From Acidobacteria bacterium SCN 69-37 (GTDB lineage Bacteria > Acidobacteriota > Vicinamibacteria > Vicinamibacterales > SCN-69-37), in assembly GCA_001724025.1 (NCBI GenBank), contig MEDJ01000001.1, positions 1 to 64,000 on the forward strand: 64,000 nucleotides of DNA, read 5' to 3'. Numbering within the stretch: the first letter of the stretch is position 1; each line of letters opens with the position of its first letter. Position numbers and translations under genes: made by a program. The notes under the pieces are model-generated. The model was not told where the DNA came from. It did no database searches and saw only the letters and a program-made list of their open reading frames with translations. This document shows positions 52,527 to 63,499 of the stretch, piece after piece.

Positions 52527-53540
52527 ATGCGAAAGCACATCTGGGCGATTACCGCGCTGGGCATACTGTGCGCACCGTGGGGCCGCGTCTCGGCAGACGT
52601 CGAGGCCGGACGGGCCGCCTTCCAGGCGAAGTGCATGGCGTGCCACTCCGTCGAGGTCAACGGTCCGGTCATGCTCGGCCCGAACCTGGTCGGAGTCACC
52701 GAACGCCGCGACGAGGCGTGGCTCATCCGCTGGATCATGGAACCGGATCGGATGCTCGCCGAGCAGGATCCCATCGCCGTCGCGCTCCTGAACCAGTTCA
52801 ACCAGATCCCGATGCCCCCCCTCGGCGTGTCGGAGACCGAGGCCCGCGATCTGCTGGACTACCTCGCCGACGTCAGCGCACAGGCCTCGGCGACACCGGC
52901 AGCCGCACCGGCTGCGGCGATCCCCCGGCCGACAGGCCTGGCCATCCTCACCGCCGGACTGGGACGGACCCAACTGGCCGGCCTCGTGATCTTCCTCGGC
53001 CTGTCGATGGCCGTGGTCGTGGCCTTCTGGCAGGTGGCCCGGAGCACCAGGCAACCGGTCCCGACCATCGACATGAAGGCGGCCTACAGGCTGCGCCGCA
53101 AGTTCTTCATCGGCACCTCCGTGCTCGTGCTCGGCACGCTGGCCGCCACCCTGCCGCGCACGCCGTACCCCGACGATCTCGAGACGCCCGATGAACTGGT
53201 CTACGTCACGGCCAGGCAATTCGGCTTTCTCTACAGCTCGGAACCGATCACGACCGACGCCGACATCGGGCAGGTGCCTGTGACGAACACCCTCGAAGTG
53301 CCCGTGGGCGCCCTCGTCGAATTCCGCGTGACGAGCCTCGACGTCACGCACAACTTCGCGCTCTACGATCCGGACCACGTCATCGTCGCCCAGACCCAGG
53401 CGATGCCCGGCTATGTGAATCGCCTGCGCGTGCGGCTGGCCGCCCCCGGCGTCTTCCGGGTCCTCTGCCTCGAATACTGCGGACTGGCGCATCACGCGAT
53501 GCAATCGACGCTGACGGCGCGTCGACTGACGGACGAATAG
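52527..53540 (+). CDS. Haem-copper oxidase subunit II with N-terminal cytochrome c domain
   Basis: A 337-residue exported protein. After the signal peptide comes a cytochrome c domain (CMACH at about 36-40, Met in IPMPPLG), then one membrane helix (about 150-175), then a cupredoxin with a complete CuA site: His in SLDVTHNFAL and CLEYCGLAHHAM (Cys, Glu, Cys, His, Met). In ordinary caa3 enzymes the haem domain is C-terminal, so the order is reversed here. It would pass electrons from haem c through CuA to subunit I. GAGG lies 8 bases before the ATG. Confidence 0.88.
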   Translation: MRKHIWAITALGILCAPWGRVSADVEAGRAAFQAKCMACHSVEVNGPVMLGPNLVGVTERRDEAWLIRWIMEPDRMLAEQDPIAVALLNQFNQIPMPPLGVSETEARDLLDYLADVSAQASATPAAAPAAAIPRPTGLAILTAGLGRTQLAGLVIFLGLSMAVVVAFWQVARSTRQPVPTIDMKAAYRLRRKFFIGTSVLVLGTLAATLPRTPYPDDLETPDELVYVTARQFGFLYSSEPITTDADIGQVPVTNTLEVPVGALVEFRVTSLDVTHNFALYDPDHVIVAQTQAMPGYVNRLRVRLAAPGVFRVLCLEYCGLAHHAMQSTLTARRLTDE

Positions 53541-53549
53541 CGGGGACCC

Positions 53550-54968
53550 ATGGAACTGAGCCCGAAACACACCCTGCACTGGATTGGCGTCACGTTCATC
53601 CTGTTCCCGCTGCTGCTGCTGGCGGGGATGTTCATGCGCGCCATCCAGGCGAACACCCTGGCCTCGACGCAGTCGTGGTTCTATCCGATGATGACGCTGC
53701 ACGGCGTCGGCATGGCCGGTCTGTGGTGGGTCGCCTCCATGGCCTGTGCGTCCCGCGTGCTGACACGGTACACGAAGCCCAGCGCCGCGGTCTCGACCTT
53801 CGCGCTGATCGGGACGATTCTCGGCGTGCTGCTCCTGCTGGCCAGCGTCCTGTTCGGCCGCTTTGCCGCCGGCTGGTATTTCCTCTACCCGCTGCCGTTC
53901 TCGGTCGGCTGGCCGGCCTGGGCCACGCTGACCTTCTTCGTGTCACTCACCGTGCTCGGTGTGACATGGCTCGTCTGGACGCTCGATCTGCTGCGCGCGA
54001 TCGCACGCAAGTACACCATCAGCCAGGCGCTCGGCTGGCACTACATCCGCGGCGTCGAAGGGCCCGACGTCCCACCGGCCATCCTGATCGTGACCACCAG
54101 CCTGATTGCCGCGGTCGCGTGCCTGCTCGCGGGCGTGGCCGTGCTGCTGCTGTTCTATTACGAGATGCTCACCGGCACGCGCAACGACGCGCTGCTGATG
54201 AAGAACCTGACGTTCCTGTTCGGACACCTGCTGGTCAACCTGAGCCTGTACCTGGCCGTGGCCGTGGTCTACGACACGTTCCCGCACTACACGGGCCGCC
54301 CATGGCACACCAACAGGGTGGTCGCGATTTCGTGGAACGCGGTCCTGGCCATCGTCCTGCTGGCGTACTTCCACCACCTGTACATGGACTTCGTGCAGCC
54401 GACCTCGCTCCAGTACGTCGGACAGATTGCGTCCTACATGAGTTCCATTCCCGCGGCCGTCGTCACGGTCTTCGGGGCGGTGACGATCGTCTACCGCGCG
54501 CCGGTGCGCTGGAGCCTGGGCTTCACGCTGCTGTTCTTCGGCCTGATGGGGTGGGGCATCGGCGGACTCGGGGCCGTGATCGATTCCACCATCGCGCTCA
54601 ACTCGAAGTTCCACAACACCCTGTGGGTGCCCGCCCACTTCCACTCCTACATGATCGAGGGATTGGTGCTGATGGTGCTGGGCTACTTCTACCACTACTG
54701 CCAGGAGCGCGCGCGGATGCCGGAAAGCCTCCCGTTCCAGAAGACCATCGTCACGCTGATGCTGGTGGGCGGATACGGGTTCCTGCTGATGTTCTACCTG
54801 GCCGGCGCGCAGTCGGTGCCGCGGCGCTACGCCATCTATCCCGCGGAACTGTCGCACGGCGCGATCTACGCGGGCATCGCCGTGGTGTTCGCCGCGGTCT
54901 TCCTGCTCGGGCTCCTCTTCTACATCTACGAGACCGGCCGGAACTGGGTGAGAGCCTATGGGGCGTGA
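53550..54968 (+). CDS. B-type haem-copper oxidase subunit I-like protein, active-site Tyr replaced
   Basis: A 472-residue protein with about 12 helices. Haem and CuB histidines are present: LHGVGM (about 50), FGHLLVN (CuB His about 225), YFHHLYMDF (two CuB His about 273) and HNTLWVPAHFHSYM (about 355-367). The position four residues after the CuB His, occupied by the cross-linked Tyr in O2 reductases (HPEVY), is Asn here (HLLVN). Such replacements are known from NO-reducing relatives, so the terminal acceptor is uncertain. It is encoded with CuA subunit II and SCO. Confidence 0.88.
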   Translation: MELSPKHTLHWIGVTFILFPLLLLAGMFMRAIQANTLASTQSWFYPMMTLHGVGMAGLWWVASMACASRVLTRYTKPSAAVSTFALIGTILGVLLLLASVLFGRFAAGWYFLYPLPFSVGWPAWATLTFFVSLTVLGVTWLVWTLDLLRAIARKYTISQALGWHYIRGVEGPDVPPAILIVTTSLIAAVACLLAGVAVLLLFYYEMLTGTRNDALLMKNLTFLFGHLLVNLSLYLAVAVVYDTFPHYTGRPWHTNRVVAISWNAVLAIVLLAYFHHLYMDFVQPTSLQYVGQIASYMSSIPAAVVTVFGAVTIVYRAPVRWSLGFTLLFFGLMGWGIGGLGAVIDSTIALNSKFHNTLWVPAHFHSYMIEGLVLMVLGYFYHYCQERARMPESLPFQKTIVTLMLVGGYGFLLMFYLAGAQSVPRRYAIYPAELSHGAIYAGIAVVFAAVFLLGLLFYIYETGRNWVRAYGA

Positions 54969-55776
54969 CCGCCGGCGCACCGGCGCGCGCCTGGCGTGGA
55001 CAGGCGTGACACTGCTGTCAATCCTCGCGATCGCGTGGCCGGCGTCGGTGTCGGCCTCGCGCGGGGACGAGCCTGTCGATCTGCTGCGCGAGGAATCGAG
55101 ACATCTCTACGGTCCGGTTCCCGACATCGACGTTCAGCTGATCGATGGCCGACACGTCCGTCTCGCCGACCTGTGGCGCGACACGCCGCTCCTGGTCACC
55201 CTCTTCTACAGCCACTGCGCGGGCACGTGCACGCCCTTCCTGCGGTCGCTGCACACGGCCGTGGGCCAGAACGGGGGACTCGGCAGCGAGTACCGCGTGC
55301 TGAGCCTGAGCTTCGATCCCCACGACACCCTCGAGAATGCCAGGGCAACGGCCGCGGCCGTGGGCGTCGAGCCCGGCGACGCGTGGCTGTTCGGCACCGG
55401 CACGCCGGCCGACGTCGCACGCCTCGCCGAGGCCGTCGGCTTCTGGTACGAGCCGGTCCAGGCCACCAACCAGTTCGATCACCCGTCGCTCGTCGCGGCC
55501 GTCCGCGACGGCTCTGTGGTCCGCGTACTGCTCGGCACGACGGTCAATGCCTCGCGCCTCAAATCCGCCCTGTTCGAATTGAAGGGCGTCTACGTCCCCC
55601 TGTACAGCCGCCCGGGCGAAAACGTACTGTTCCGCTGCCTGCAGATCGACGCGCTGACCCAGGAGGTCCGCTTCGACTGGGGGATGCTCCTGCTCGTCGT
55701 GCCCGGTCTGCTGGCCCTGGCCATCGGCGGCACCATCTTCCGGACGACGGGTCGGCCGACGTCACGCGAAGCCTGA
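54958..55776 (+). CDS. SCO1/SenC-family CuA assembly protein
   Basis: A 272-residue membrane-anchored thioredoxin-fold protein: copper site HCAGTCTPF (CxxxC at about 87) and His in NQFDHPSLV (about 173). A C-terminal hydrophobic segment (MLLLVVPGLLALAIGGTIF) gives a second anchor. It inserts copper into the CuA centre of subunit II. The ATG overlaps the subunit I stop by 11 bases, so the three form one operon. Confidence 0.92.
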   Translation: MGRDRRRTGARLAWTGVTLLSILAIAWPASVSASRGDEPVDLLREESRHLYGPVPDIDVQLIDGRHVRLADLWRDTPLLVTLFYSHCAGTCTPFLRSLHTAVGQNGGLGSEYRVLSLSFDPHDTLENARATAAAVGVEPGDAWLFGTGTPADVARLAEAVGFWYEPVQATNQFDHPSLVAAVRDGSVVRVLLGTTVNASRLKSALFELKGVYVPLYSRPGENVLFRCLQIDALTQEVRFDWGMLLLVVPGLLALAIGGTIFRTTGRPTSREA

Positions 55777-55807
55777 CGTCGCGATCTGCGGCAGAATAGG
55801 CACCGCC

Positions 55808-57079
55808 ATGAAACTCGAAACCCTCGCCGTCCACGGCGGCTACCGTCCCGATCCGACCACCAGGGCCGTGGCCGTCCCGATCTACCAGACCACGTCCTAC
55901 GCCTTCGACAACACGCAGCACGGCGCGGACCTGTTCGACCTCAAGGTGCCGGGCAACATCTACACCCGCATCATGAACCCGACGCAGGACGTGCTGGAGA
56001 AGCGCGTGGCTGCGCTCGAGGGCGGCGTGGCCGGCCTGGCCCTGGCCTCGGGCATGGCGGCCATCACCTGCGCCATCCAGACCCTGGCCGAGGCGGGGGA
56101 CAACATCGTGTCGGCGGGGACGCTCTACGGCGGCACCTACAACCTGTTCGCGCACACGCTGCCGCAGTACGGCATCGACGTGCGTTTTGCCGACGGGCGC
56201 GATCCCGACAGTTTCGCCCGCCTGATCGATGGCCGCACGCGGGCGCTGTTCTGCGAATCGGTCGGCAATCCGCTCGGCAACGTCATCGACTTCGAACCGC
56301 TGGCCGAGGTGGCGCATCGTCACGGCGTGCCGCTGATCGTGGACAACACCGTGCCGTCGCCCTATCTCTGCCGTCCGTTCGAGTACGGCGCGGACATCGT
56401 CGTGCACGCGTTGACCAAGTACCTGGGCGGCCACGGCAACGCGATCGGCGGTCTCATCGTCGATTCGGGTCGATTCCCGTGGGCCGAGCACGCCGATCGC
56501 TTCAGGCGCCTGAACGAACCGGATCCGTCGTATCACGGTGTGGTCTACACCGAGGCGCTCGGCCCGGCGGCCTACATCGGCCGCGCCCGCGTCGTCCCGC
56601 TGCGGAACATGGGGGCGGCCATCAGCCCGTTCAATGCCTTCCTGATCCTGCAGGGCATCGAGACGCTCGCCCTGCGCATGGATCGAACGTGCGACAACGC
56701 GCTGCGGATCGCCACGTTCCTGCAGTCGCACCCGAAGGTGCGCTGGGTGAACTACGCCGGGCTGCCAGGCCATCGGGATCACGCGCTGGTGCAGCGGTAC
56801 ATGGGCGGTCGCGCGTCCGGCATCCTGACCTTCGGCGTGACTGGCGGCCGCGACGCCGGGGCGCGGTTCCAGGACGCGCTCGAACTCATCACGCGCCTGG
56901 TGAACATCGGCGATTGCAAGACGCTGGCGTGCCACCCGGCCTCCACCACGCACAGGCAGTTGTCGCCGGAGGAGATGAGCCGGGCTGGCGTGTCGGACGA
57001 CATGATTCGCCTGTCGGTCGGGATCGAGCACATCGACGATCTCACAGCCGATCTCGACAAGGCGCTGCAGGCCGCGTGA
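55808..57079 (+). CDS. metY: O-acetylhomoserine sulfhydrylase
   Basis: A 423-residue PLP enzyme of the Cys/Met metabolism family. The opening METLAVHGGYRPDP-like segment, YTRIMNPTQDVLEKRVAALE and the lysine in VHALTKYLGGHG (about 205) are typical of MetY. SGMAAI and CHPASTTHRQL complete the pocket. It makes homocysteine from O-acetylhomoserine and sulfide. Only 31 bases separate it from the SCO gene, leaving no room for a SAM riboswitch. Confidence 0.92.
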   Translation: MKLETLAVHGGYRPDPTTRAVAVPIYQTTSYAFDNTQHGADLFDLKVPGNIYTRIMNPTQDVLEKRVAALEGGVAGLALASGMAAITCAIQTLAEAGDNIVSAGTLYGGTYNLFAHTLPQYGIDVRFADGRDPDSFARLIDGRTRALFCESVGNPLGNVIDFEPLAEVAHRHGVPLIVDNTVPSPYLCRPFEYGADIVVHALTKYLGGHGNAIGGLIVDSGRFPWAEHADRFRRLNEPDPSYHGVVYTEALGPAAYIGRARVVPLRNMGAAISPFNAFLILQGIETLALRMDRTCDNALRIATFLQSHPKVRWVNYAGLPGHRDHALVQRYMGGRASGILTFGVTGGRDAGARFQDALELITRLVNIGDCKTLACHPASTTHRQLSPEEMSRAGVSDDMIRLSVGIEHIDDLTADLDKALQAA

Positions 57080-57101
57080 GCGCGCGGGGTAACATGCCGG
57101 A

Positions 57102-58106
57102 GTGCGCATCGCGTTCTTCAGTGCCCGGCCCTTCGATCGTGACGTGTTCCTGGCGACCCACGCGTCGCGCGGGATGGACCGTCACGATCTGCACTTCTTC
57201 GACACGCGCCTGACCGAGGCGACCGCCGCCCTCGCAGCCGGCTGCGAGGGCGTCTGCGTCTTCGTCAACGACCAGGTCGGCGCCGGCGTGCTGACCGCGC
57301 TGGCCGCCGGCGGGACGCGGCTGATCGCGCTGCGCTCGGCCGGCTTCAATCACGTCGATCTCGAGGCGGCGGTCGGACTCGGCCTGACCGTCTCGCGCGT
57401 GCCGGCCTACTCGCCGTACGCCGTGGCCGAGCACACGCTCGCGCTGATCCTCACGTTGAACAGGAAGACGCACAAGGCCTACGCCCGCGTGCGCGAGGGC
57501 AATTTCTCGCTCGACGGGCTGACAGGCTTCGACCTGCACGGCACGACGGCCGGCGTCGTCGGCACGGGCACCATCGGCCGGTGCGTGATCCGCGCCCTGA
57601 TCGGGTTCGGGTGTCACGTCGTCTGCCACGATCTCGAACCGCATCCCGACGCGCGCGCGCTGGGCGCCCGCTACGTCGCCCTGGATGAACTGTTCGCCTC
57701 GTCGGCGATCGTGACGCTGCACGTTCCGCTCACGCCCGATACCCGCCACATGATCGACGCGGCCGCCATCGCGCAGATGCCGCGCGGCGTCATGATCATC
57801 AACACCGGCCGGGGCGCGCTCATCGATACGCGCGCGGCCATCGACGGGCTCAAGCGCGGACACATCGGCTATCTCGGCCTGGACGTCTACGAGGAAGAGG
57901 AAGGCCTGTTCTTCGACGACCACTCGGCCAGCGTCATCCAGGACGACGTGTTCGCGCGGCTGCTCACGTTCCCGAACGTGCTCGTCACCGGGCACCAGGC
58001 GTTCCTCACGCGTGACGCGCTGCAGGGCATTGCGTCGACCACGTTCGACAACATCGAGGCGTTCGCCGCCGGCCGGCGCAGCGGCAACGAGTTGACGCCG
58101 GCGTAG
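57102..58106 (+). CDS. D-2-hydroxyacid dehydrogenase (D-lactate dehydrogenase type)
   Basis: A 334-residue NAD-dependent enzyme from the GTG at 57102. Signatures: LRSAGFNHVDLEAA (substrate Arg), VVGTGTIGRCVIRALIG (NAD fold), NTGRGALIDTRAA (Arg/Glu region) and the catalytic His in TGHQAFLT (about 298). It reduces a 2-oxo acid such as pyruvate. The gene follows metY by 22 bases. A relic of a close homologue is at 49143-49224. Confidence 0.9.
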   Translation: MRIAFFSARPFDRDVFLATHASRGMDRHDLHFFDTRLTEATAALAAGCEGVCVFVNDQVGAGVLTALAAGGTRLIALRSAGFNHVDLEAAVGLGLTVSRVPAYSPYAVAEHTLALILTLNRKTHKAYARVREGNFSLDGLTGFDLHGTTAGVVGTGTIGRCVIRALIGFGCHVVCHDLEPHPDARALGARYVALDELFASSAIVTLHVPLTPDTRHMIDAAAIAQMPRGVMIINTGRGALIDTRAAIDGLKRGHIGYLGLDVYEEEEGLFFDDHSASVIQDDVFARLLTFPNVLVTGHQAFLTRDALQGIASTTFDNIEAFAAGRRSGNELTPA

Positions 58107-58114
58107 GCGGAGAT

Positions 58115-59275
58115 TCACGGCATCGTCCGTCCGACACCTGCCGGCTCCGGTGAACGGGCCGTCGCTGTGGCCCCTGCCGCTGTCCGATCGGCCCACCACT
58201 GGCGGATCAGTGCGTTGGCCGGCAGTTCGATCTGCCGCCACACGATCATCGACAGGCCCACGACCATGGCGATGTAGGCGAATCCCGCCGCCACCGGGGG
58301 CAGTGCTGCACGCAGGTCCGACCGTTCGTACCACCAGAGGACCGGTACGTGCAGGATGTAGATGGCGTATGCAGCGCCGCCGCCGCGGATCATCAGCGGC
58401 GATGACAGCCATCGCCACAGCCTTCCACCGCCGCACGCCAGGCCGAAGACGAGCACGGCGCTCGCCAGCCGGATTCCGGCGTCGAAGACGAGAAAGCTCC
58501 CGAGCGCGTCTCGCACGAGCAGGAGCATCACCCCCGCGACCAGCGCCGGGCCGTACAGCCAGGGGCCGAGTCTGGTGAGTGGCGCGTTCGCGGCACGCAC
58601 GCGATCGTACAGGCGCCCGGCCACCGCGCCGATCAGGAAATCGCCGAAGTAGAGCAGCGGCTTCGCGATGGGCGGTTCCAGCAGCAGGCGCAGCGCGACG
58701 GGCGCCGCAAACGCGATTCCCGCGGAGATGGCCAGGCGCGGCCACGTCGGCCGCCGCACCAGTTGCACGACCAGCGGAAACAGCGCGTAGAAGAACACCT
58801 CGCACGACAGCGACCACGCCGGCGTGTTCCAGTTGACGGCTGGCGGCCGCCAGCCCTGGAGGAGCAGGACGTGATTGAGCAGCAACCCGAGTTGATCGGC
58901 GGCTGATCCGGCTCGGCCGCTGCGCAGTTCGGCGCTGATGATGGGCGCGACGATGAGCAGACTGAACAGGTAGACGGGGTACACGCGCGCGAATCGGGCC
59001 ACGCCGTAGCGGGTGAGGGCCGCGCGAGTCCAGGACGTCGCATGGTAGCGCCGCGTGAGCACGAAGCCGGAGATGGCGAAGAAGACGGTCAGCGCCACCC
59101 ACGCGGTGTCCATCAGGGTGAACGCGGTCGGGCTCGCCGCTGTCAGCGGCCCGAACATGCGGCCGGGCCCACTGAGATGATGGATCACGACCCACAAGGC
59201 CAGGGGAAATCGGATGCCGGTGAGTGCGGGCATCAGATCGACTGACGGTGATCTGTCGGACGCCGCGGCGCGCAT
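58115..59275 (-). CDS. Acyltransferase 3 (OafA/YrhL) membrane protein
   Basis: A 386-residue protein with about ten helices. PALTGIRFPLALWVVIHHLSG carries the Arg and His-His typical of the family near the N-terminus; the others follow in FFAISGFVLTRRYHATSW and FARVYPVYLFSLLI. These enzymes O-acetylate surface glycans or lipids using acetyl-CoA. It stands alone, convergent with the dehydrogenase. Confidence 0.9.
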   Translation of the reverse strand: MRAAASDRSPSVDLMPALTGIRFPLALWVVIHHLSGPGRMFGPLTAASPTAFTLMDTAWVALTVFFAISGFVLTRRYHATSWTRAALTRYGVARFARVYPVYLFSLLIVAPIISAELRSGRAGSAADQLGLLLNHVLLLQGWRPPAVNWNTPAWSLSCEVFFYALFPLVVQLVRRPTWPRLAISAGIAFAAPVALRLLLEPPIAKPLLYFGDFLIGAVAGRLYDRVRAANAPLTRLGPWLYGPALVAGVMLLLVRDALGSFLVFDAGIRLASAVLVFGLACGGGRLWRWLSSPLMIRGGGAAYAIYILHVPVLWWYERSDLRAALPPVAAGFAYIAMVVGLSMIVWRQIELPANALIRQWWADRTAAGATATARSPEPAGVGRTMP

Positions 59276-59355
59276 CAGGAGGCCATGTTAGCAAGATGGC
59301 TTCGGCCCGCGCGCCTGAGGCGGTCTCCAACGGGAGCCTGGCGGTGTGGCCAGAG

Positions 59356-59655
59356 TCAGACGTCTGGGCCGCGTTCGCGACGAGCACTCCAGAGCGCGCG
59401 AACGATCACGGTATCGTCGTCGAACGTGTAATACAGATGACAAGCAAGTTTTCGAAGATAGAGCCGCCGCACCTCGGACCCGGTTGCGTACGAATAGGGC
59501 GTTCCGATACCTGGAAGCACGCGAAGCAACGCAACTGCGCTTTCGATCTCCGTCGCGAAGACGTCGCAATAGTCGCGATTCTCGAACCACCACGTTCGCT
59601 CGCGCGCGAGATGCTGGTCGGCCGTCGCAGTGAATTGAACGCGACATTCCTTCAA
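59356..59655 (-). CDS. ParE/RelE-superfamily toxin
   Basis: A 99-residue protein with the ParE-like helix RTWWFENRDYCDVFATEIES and the terminal strands RRLYLRKLACHLYYTFDDDT and VIVRALWSARRERG. The ATG overlaps the antitoxin stop by 4 bases. Members inhibit gyrase or cleave mRNA; which one applies cannot be told. Confidence 0.85.
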   Translation of the reverse strand: MKECRVQFTATADQHLARERTWWFENRDYCDVFATEIESAVALLRVLPGIGTPYSYATGSEVRRLYLRKLACHLYYTFDDDTVIVRALWSARRERGPDV

Positions 59656-59876
59656 TGCGACCGAAGCCTCGCAAAGACGTCCTGCGCATCGAGCAGTCGG
59701 CCGGCGGCAACGTCGTCCTCGGATTGGGCCAGGGCGTTGTGGAGTGCGGCGCGGTCCGCATCGTCGAGCCAGTCGCCGGGATCCAGCGGCAGCAATTCGA
59801 CTTCCGTGCCATCCGGCAGGTCTGTCGGTTCATCCACCACGAGCCGGCCGGATTGCACGCGGGCCTTGATCGTCAT
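59652..59876 (-). CDS. Antitoxin of the ParE-type module
   Basis: A 74-residue acidic protein beginning MTIKARVQSGRLVVDEPTDL, the AbrB/SpoVT-like strand opening seen in many antitoxins, with LPDGTEVELLPLDPGDWLDD and a C-terminal toxin-binding helix. It precedes and overlaps the toxin gene. Confidence 0.75.
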   Translation of the reverse strand: MTIKARVQSGRLVVDEPTDLPDGTEVELLPLDPGDWLDDADRAALHNALAQSEDDVAAGRLLDAQDVFARLRSH

Positions 59877-59952
59877 GGCCGCAGCCTAACACCCGCCATG
59901 TCGGCCAGCAAGCGCCCGAAAGACCGCGAATATCGATGGGGGGGGGCGGAGG

Positions 59953-60156
59953 AAGGATGATTTCCGCCGTGAAACTCCAGGTCGCTGCTGCGATCGCGAC
60001 GTGCTCGACTACGCGGCCCCGTTCGGGCCGGTCGGCCGGCTCGTCGAACGTGCGTACCTCCATTCGTACCCTACAGCGTTCCTGTCAATCCGCGCGAACG
60101 CGCTGAAGCAGCTCGCTGAGACCGGGCAATGGAAGACGTTACCAGGTTTCGGTTGA
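59953..60156 (+). pseudogene. SRPBCC (polyketide-cyclase-like) C-terminal fragment
   Basis: The plus frame reads DVLDYAAPFGPVGRLVERAY then SIRANALKQLAETGQW before a stop. This is the usual end of ligand-binding SRPBCC proteins. The N-terminal 100 or so residues are missing and there is no start codon. The rest of 59877-60199 holds nothing else recognisable. Confidence 0.6.
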
Positions 60157-60199
60157 GCGGAAGGGCATCGCGATCGTCGCAACGGCTCTCCGCGGCCCT

Positions 60200-61537
<1,338 letters not shown>

Positions 61538-61684
61538 TCACTCCGAACTGAGGATGATAGCAGGCTGGGAGGCGGCAGGCGGGGAGGAGGCCGGAAGGCG
61601 GGGGGAAGGCTACGAGGCGACAAGGCCACGAGGCTACGGGAGGACCGTCGGAGCCCCGGGGCTTCAGCCCCGGGGGAATCGTGA

Positions 61685-63499
61685 CTATCTGATCGTCAGC
61701 CCGCCGCTGATCCAGCGGCCGGGCATCGGGACGCCGGCAATCTCGCGATACTCGACATCGAACAGGTTCGATCCGTCGACAAACACATCGATGCGGCCGA
61801 AGGCCCGGCTGAGACGGCCGCCGACGAGCGCGTAGTGCTGGCCGTCGCGCCGGAGCCGGTGATCGACGTTGATCGCCAGCCGGATGCCCGCCGCGATGGG
61901 GGCCGCAATCGACAGGCCCGTCTGGTGCCGCGCGTACTCGAGCACGTAGCGCGATTCCGTCGTCAGGGCCGGCGCGTCGACGCGCAGCCCGGCGTACGCC
62001 ACGCGCACCAGCGCCCGCGCCCATCGACGGCTGAGGCTGGCTTCGATGCCTGCGGCCGTGACGTCGCGCACGTTCGTCGCCTGGAACCGCCCGGCGGGGG
62101 AGGCGCGGACGAAATCGATGACGTCCTCGTCCCACCGCCGGAACACCGATGTCGAGGCCGTCCAGGCGCCGCGCGTCCAGTCGAGCCCGCCGTCGATCGT
62201 CCAGCCGTGCTCGGGACGCAGGTCGGCATTCCCGAGAGTGTTCGGGTCGTCGTAGAACCTGTCGGTGAACGTGGGCACGCGGAAGGCGTGGCCGGCCGAA
62301 GCCCGCGCGCGCAGCGTGGGGGCCAGGCTCGTGACGACCGAGGCCGTCGGACTGAGCGCGTGGCCGAACGACGAATACGCGTCGATCCGCAGGCCGGCCT
62401 GCAGCGTCGTGCGCGTGGCCATCACCGCCTGCACCTCCGCGAACGCCGCGGCCCGCGTGTCCGCGTGCCTGCCGAGGTTGGAAGATCGCACGCGATCGCT
62501 TCCGGCCGAGGCCCCGACAGCGAACACCGCCGCGTGCAGGACGCGCCGGGCCTCGATCGATCCATCGACGGCCATCGTGCGATGGCGATTCTCCGAGACG
62601 CCGGGGCGGTTGATGTCCCACTGGAAGTGATCGCGGTGATGACGCGCCACCACCTGCGTCACCGTCGTCCAGGCCGACAGCGCGCGCTGGTAGCGGCCGG
62701 CCGCGATCGTCTGCTCGGTCCACTCCTTCGACGGGGAATTGCCGTAGAACCCGTTCGCCCCGAACGCGCGCCGCTGGTGTCGGACGTCCAGCGTCAGGCC
62801 ACGGACGACGTCGCCGCGGATGGCCGCACCGCCCTGGGCCCAGTCGCGATCGACCATGAATCCGTCGCTGCGATTCGCCCAGCCGGCCACGGTCCAGCCG
62901 TCGGGCAGCGCGCCGCCGGCCGCAGACGCCTGCGCATCGACCAGGCCGTGCTGGCCAACGGCCACCGTGGCGAGCGCGTGCGGATCCCGCCGCGTGATGA
63001 CGTTGATCGTGCCGCCGAGCGCGTCGGCCCCGTGCACCGCCGATCCCGCACCGGCCACGATCTCCACGCGATCGATGGCCACGGCCGGCAGCGGGATCTC
63101 ACCGTTGTGGTGGCCGCTCTGGCTGTTGTTGAGCCGCATGCCGTCGGCCAGCACCAGGTGCTGATTGAAGGTGGCGCCCCGGATCGAAAAGTCGGTCTGC
63201 ACGTCGCGCGGGCCGCGCGCCCGCGCATCGACGCCTGGGACGAGTCGCAGCGCCTCGACAATCGACCGCAGGCCCAGTTGATCGACGTCGGCCCACGTCA
63301 CCGTGGCCACGGACTTCGCGACGGATGCCGACGCCACCGGGGCGACGGTGGCCGTGACGAACACGTCCTGCCGCACGCGCGGCGCGTCGTCCTGTGAGGC
63401 CGGCGCGGCCTGGGCGAGGACGTGGCGCGGACCGGCCAGGATGCAGGCGAGGGAGAAGAACGCCGCGGCGATCGGCGCGCGGGCACGCAGGGCGGACAT
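61685..63499 (-). CDS. TonB-dependent receptor (BtuB-like)
   Basis: A 604-residue outer-membrane receptor: signal peptide, short N-terminal region with the TonB-box-like QDVFVTATVA, plug domain (VDQLGLRSIVEALRLVPGVD, SIRGATFNQHLVLADGMRL, VEIVAGAGSAVHGADALGGT) and a 22-strand barrel ending SGGLTIR with a terminal aromatic pattern. The compact size and plug are like BtuB/vitamin receptors, but no cobalamin riboswitch precedes it, so the ligand is open. Confidence 0.9.
   Translation of the reverse strand: MSALRARAPIAAAFFSLACILAGPRHVLAQAAPASQDDAPRVRQDVFVTATVAPVASASVAKSVATVTWADVDQLGLRSIVEALRLVPGVDARARGPRDVQTDFSIRGATFNQHLVLADGMRLNNSQSGHHNGEIPLPAVAIDRVEIVAGAGSAVHGADALGGTINVITRRDPHALATVAVGQHGLVDAQASAAGGALPDGWTVAGWANRSDGFMVDRDWAQGGAAIRGDVVRGLTLDVRHQRRAFGANGFYGNSPSKEWTEQTIAAGRYQRALSAWTTVTQVVARHHRDHFQWDINRPGVSENRHRTMAVDGSIEARRVLHAAVFAVGASAGSDRVRSSNLGRHADTRAAAFAEVQAVMATRTTLQAGLRIDAYSSFGHALSPTASVVTSLAPTLRARASAGHAFRVPTFTDRFYDDPNTLGNADLRPEHGWTIDGGLDWTRGAWTASTSVFRRWDEDVIDFVRASPAGRFQATNVRDVTAAGIEASLSRRWARALVRVAYAGLRVDAPALTTESRYVLEYARHQTGLSIAAPIAAGIRLAINVDHRLRRDGQHYALVGGRLSRAFGRIDVFVDGSNLFDVEYREIAGVPMPGRWISGGLTIR

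Noticed and set aside
55777-55807. SAM riboswitch upstream of metY
   Set aside because: The gap is only 31 bases and shows no stem structure.
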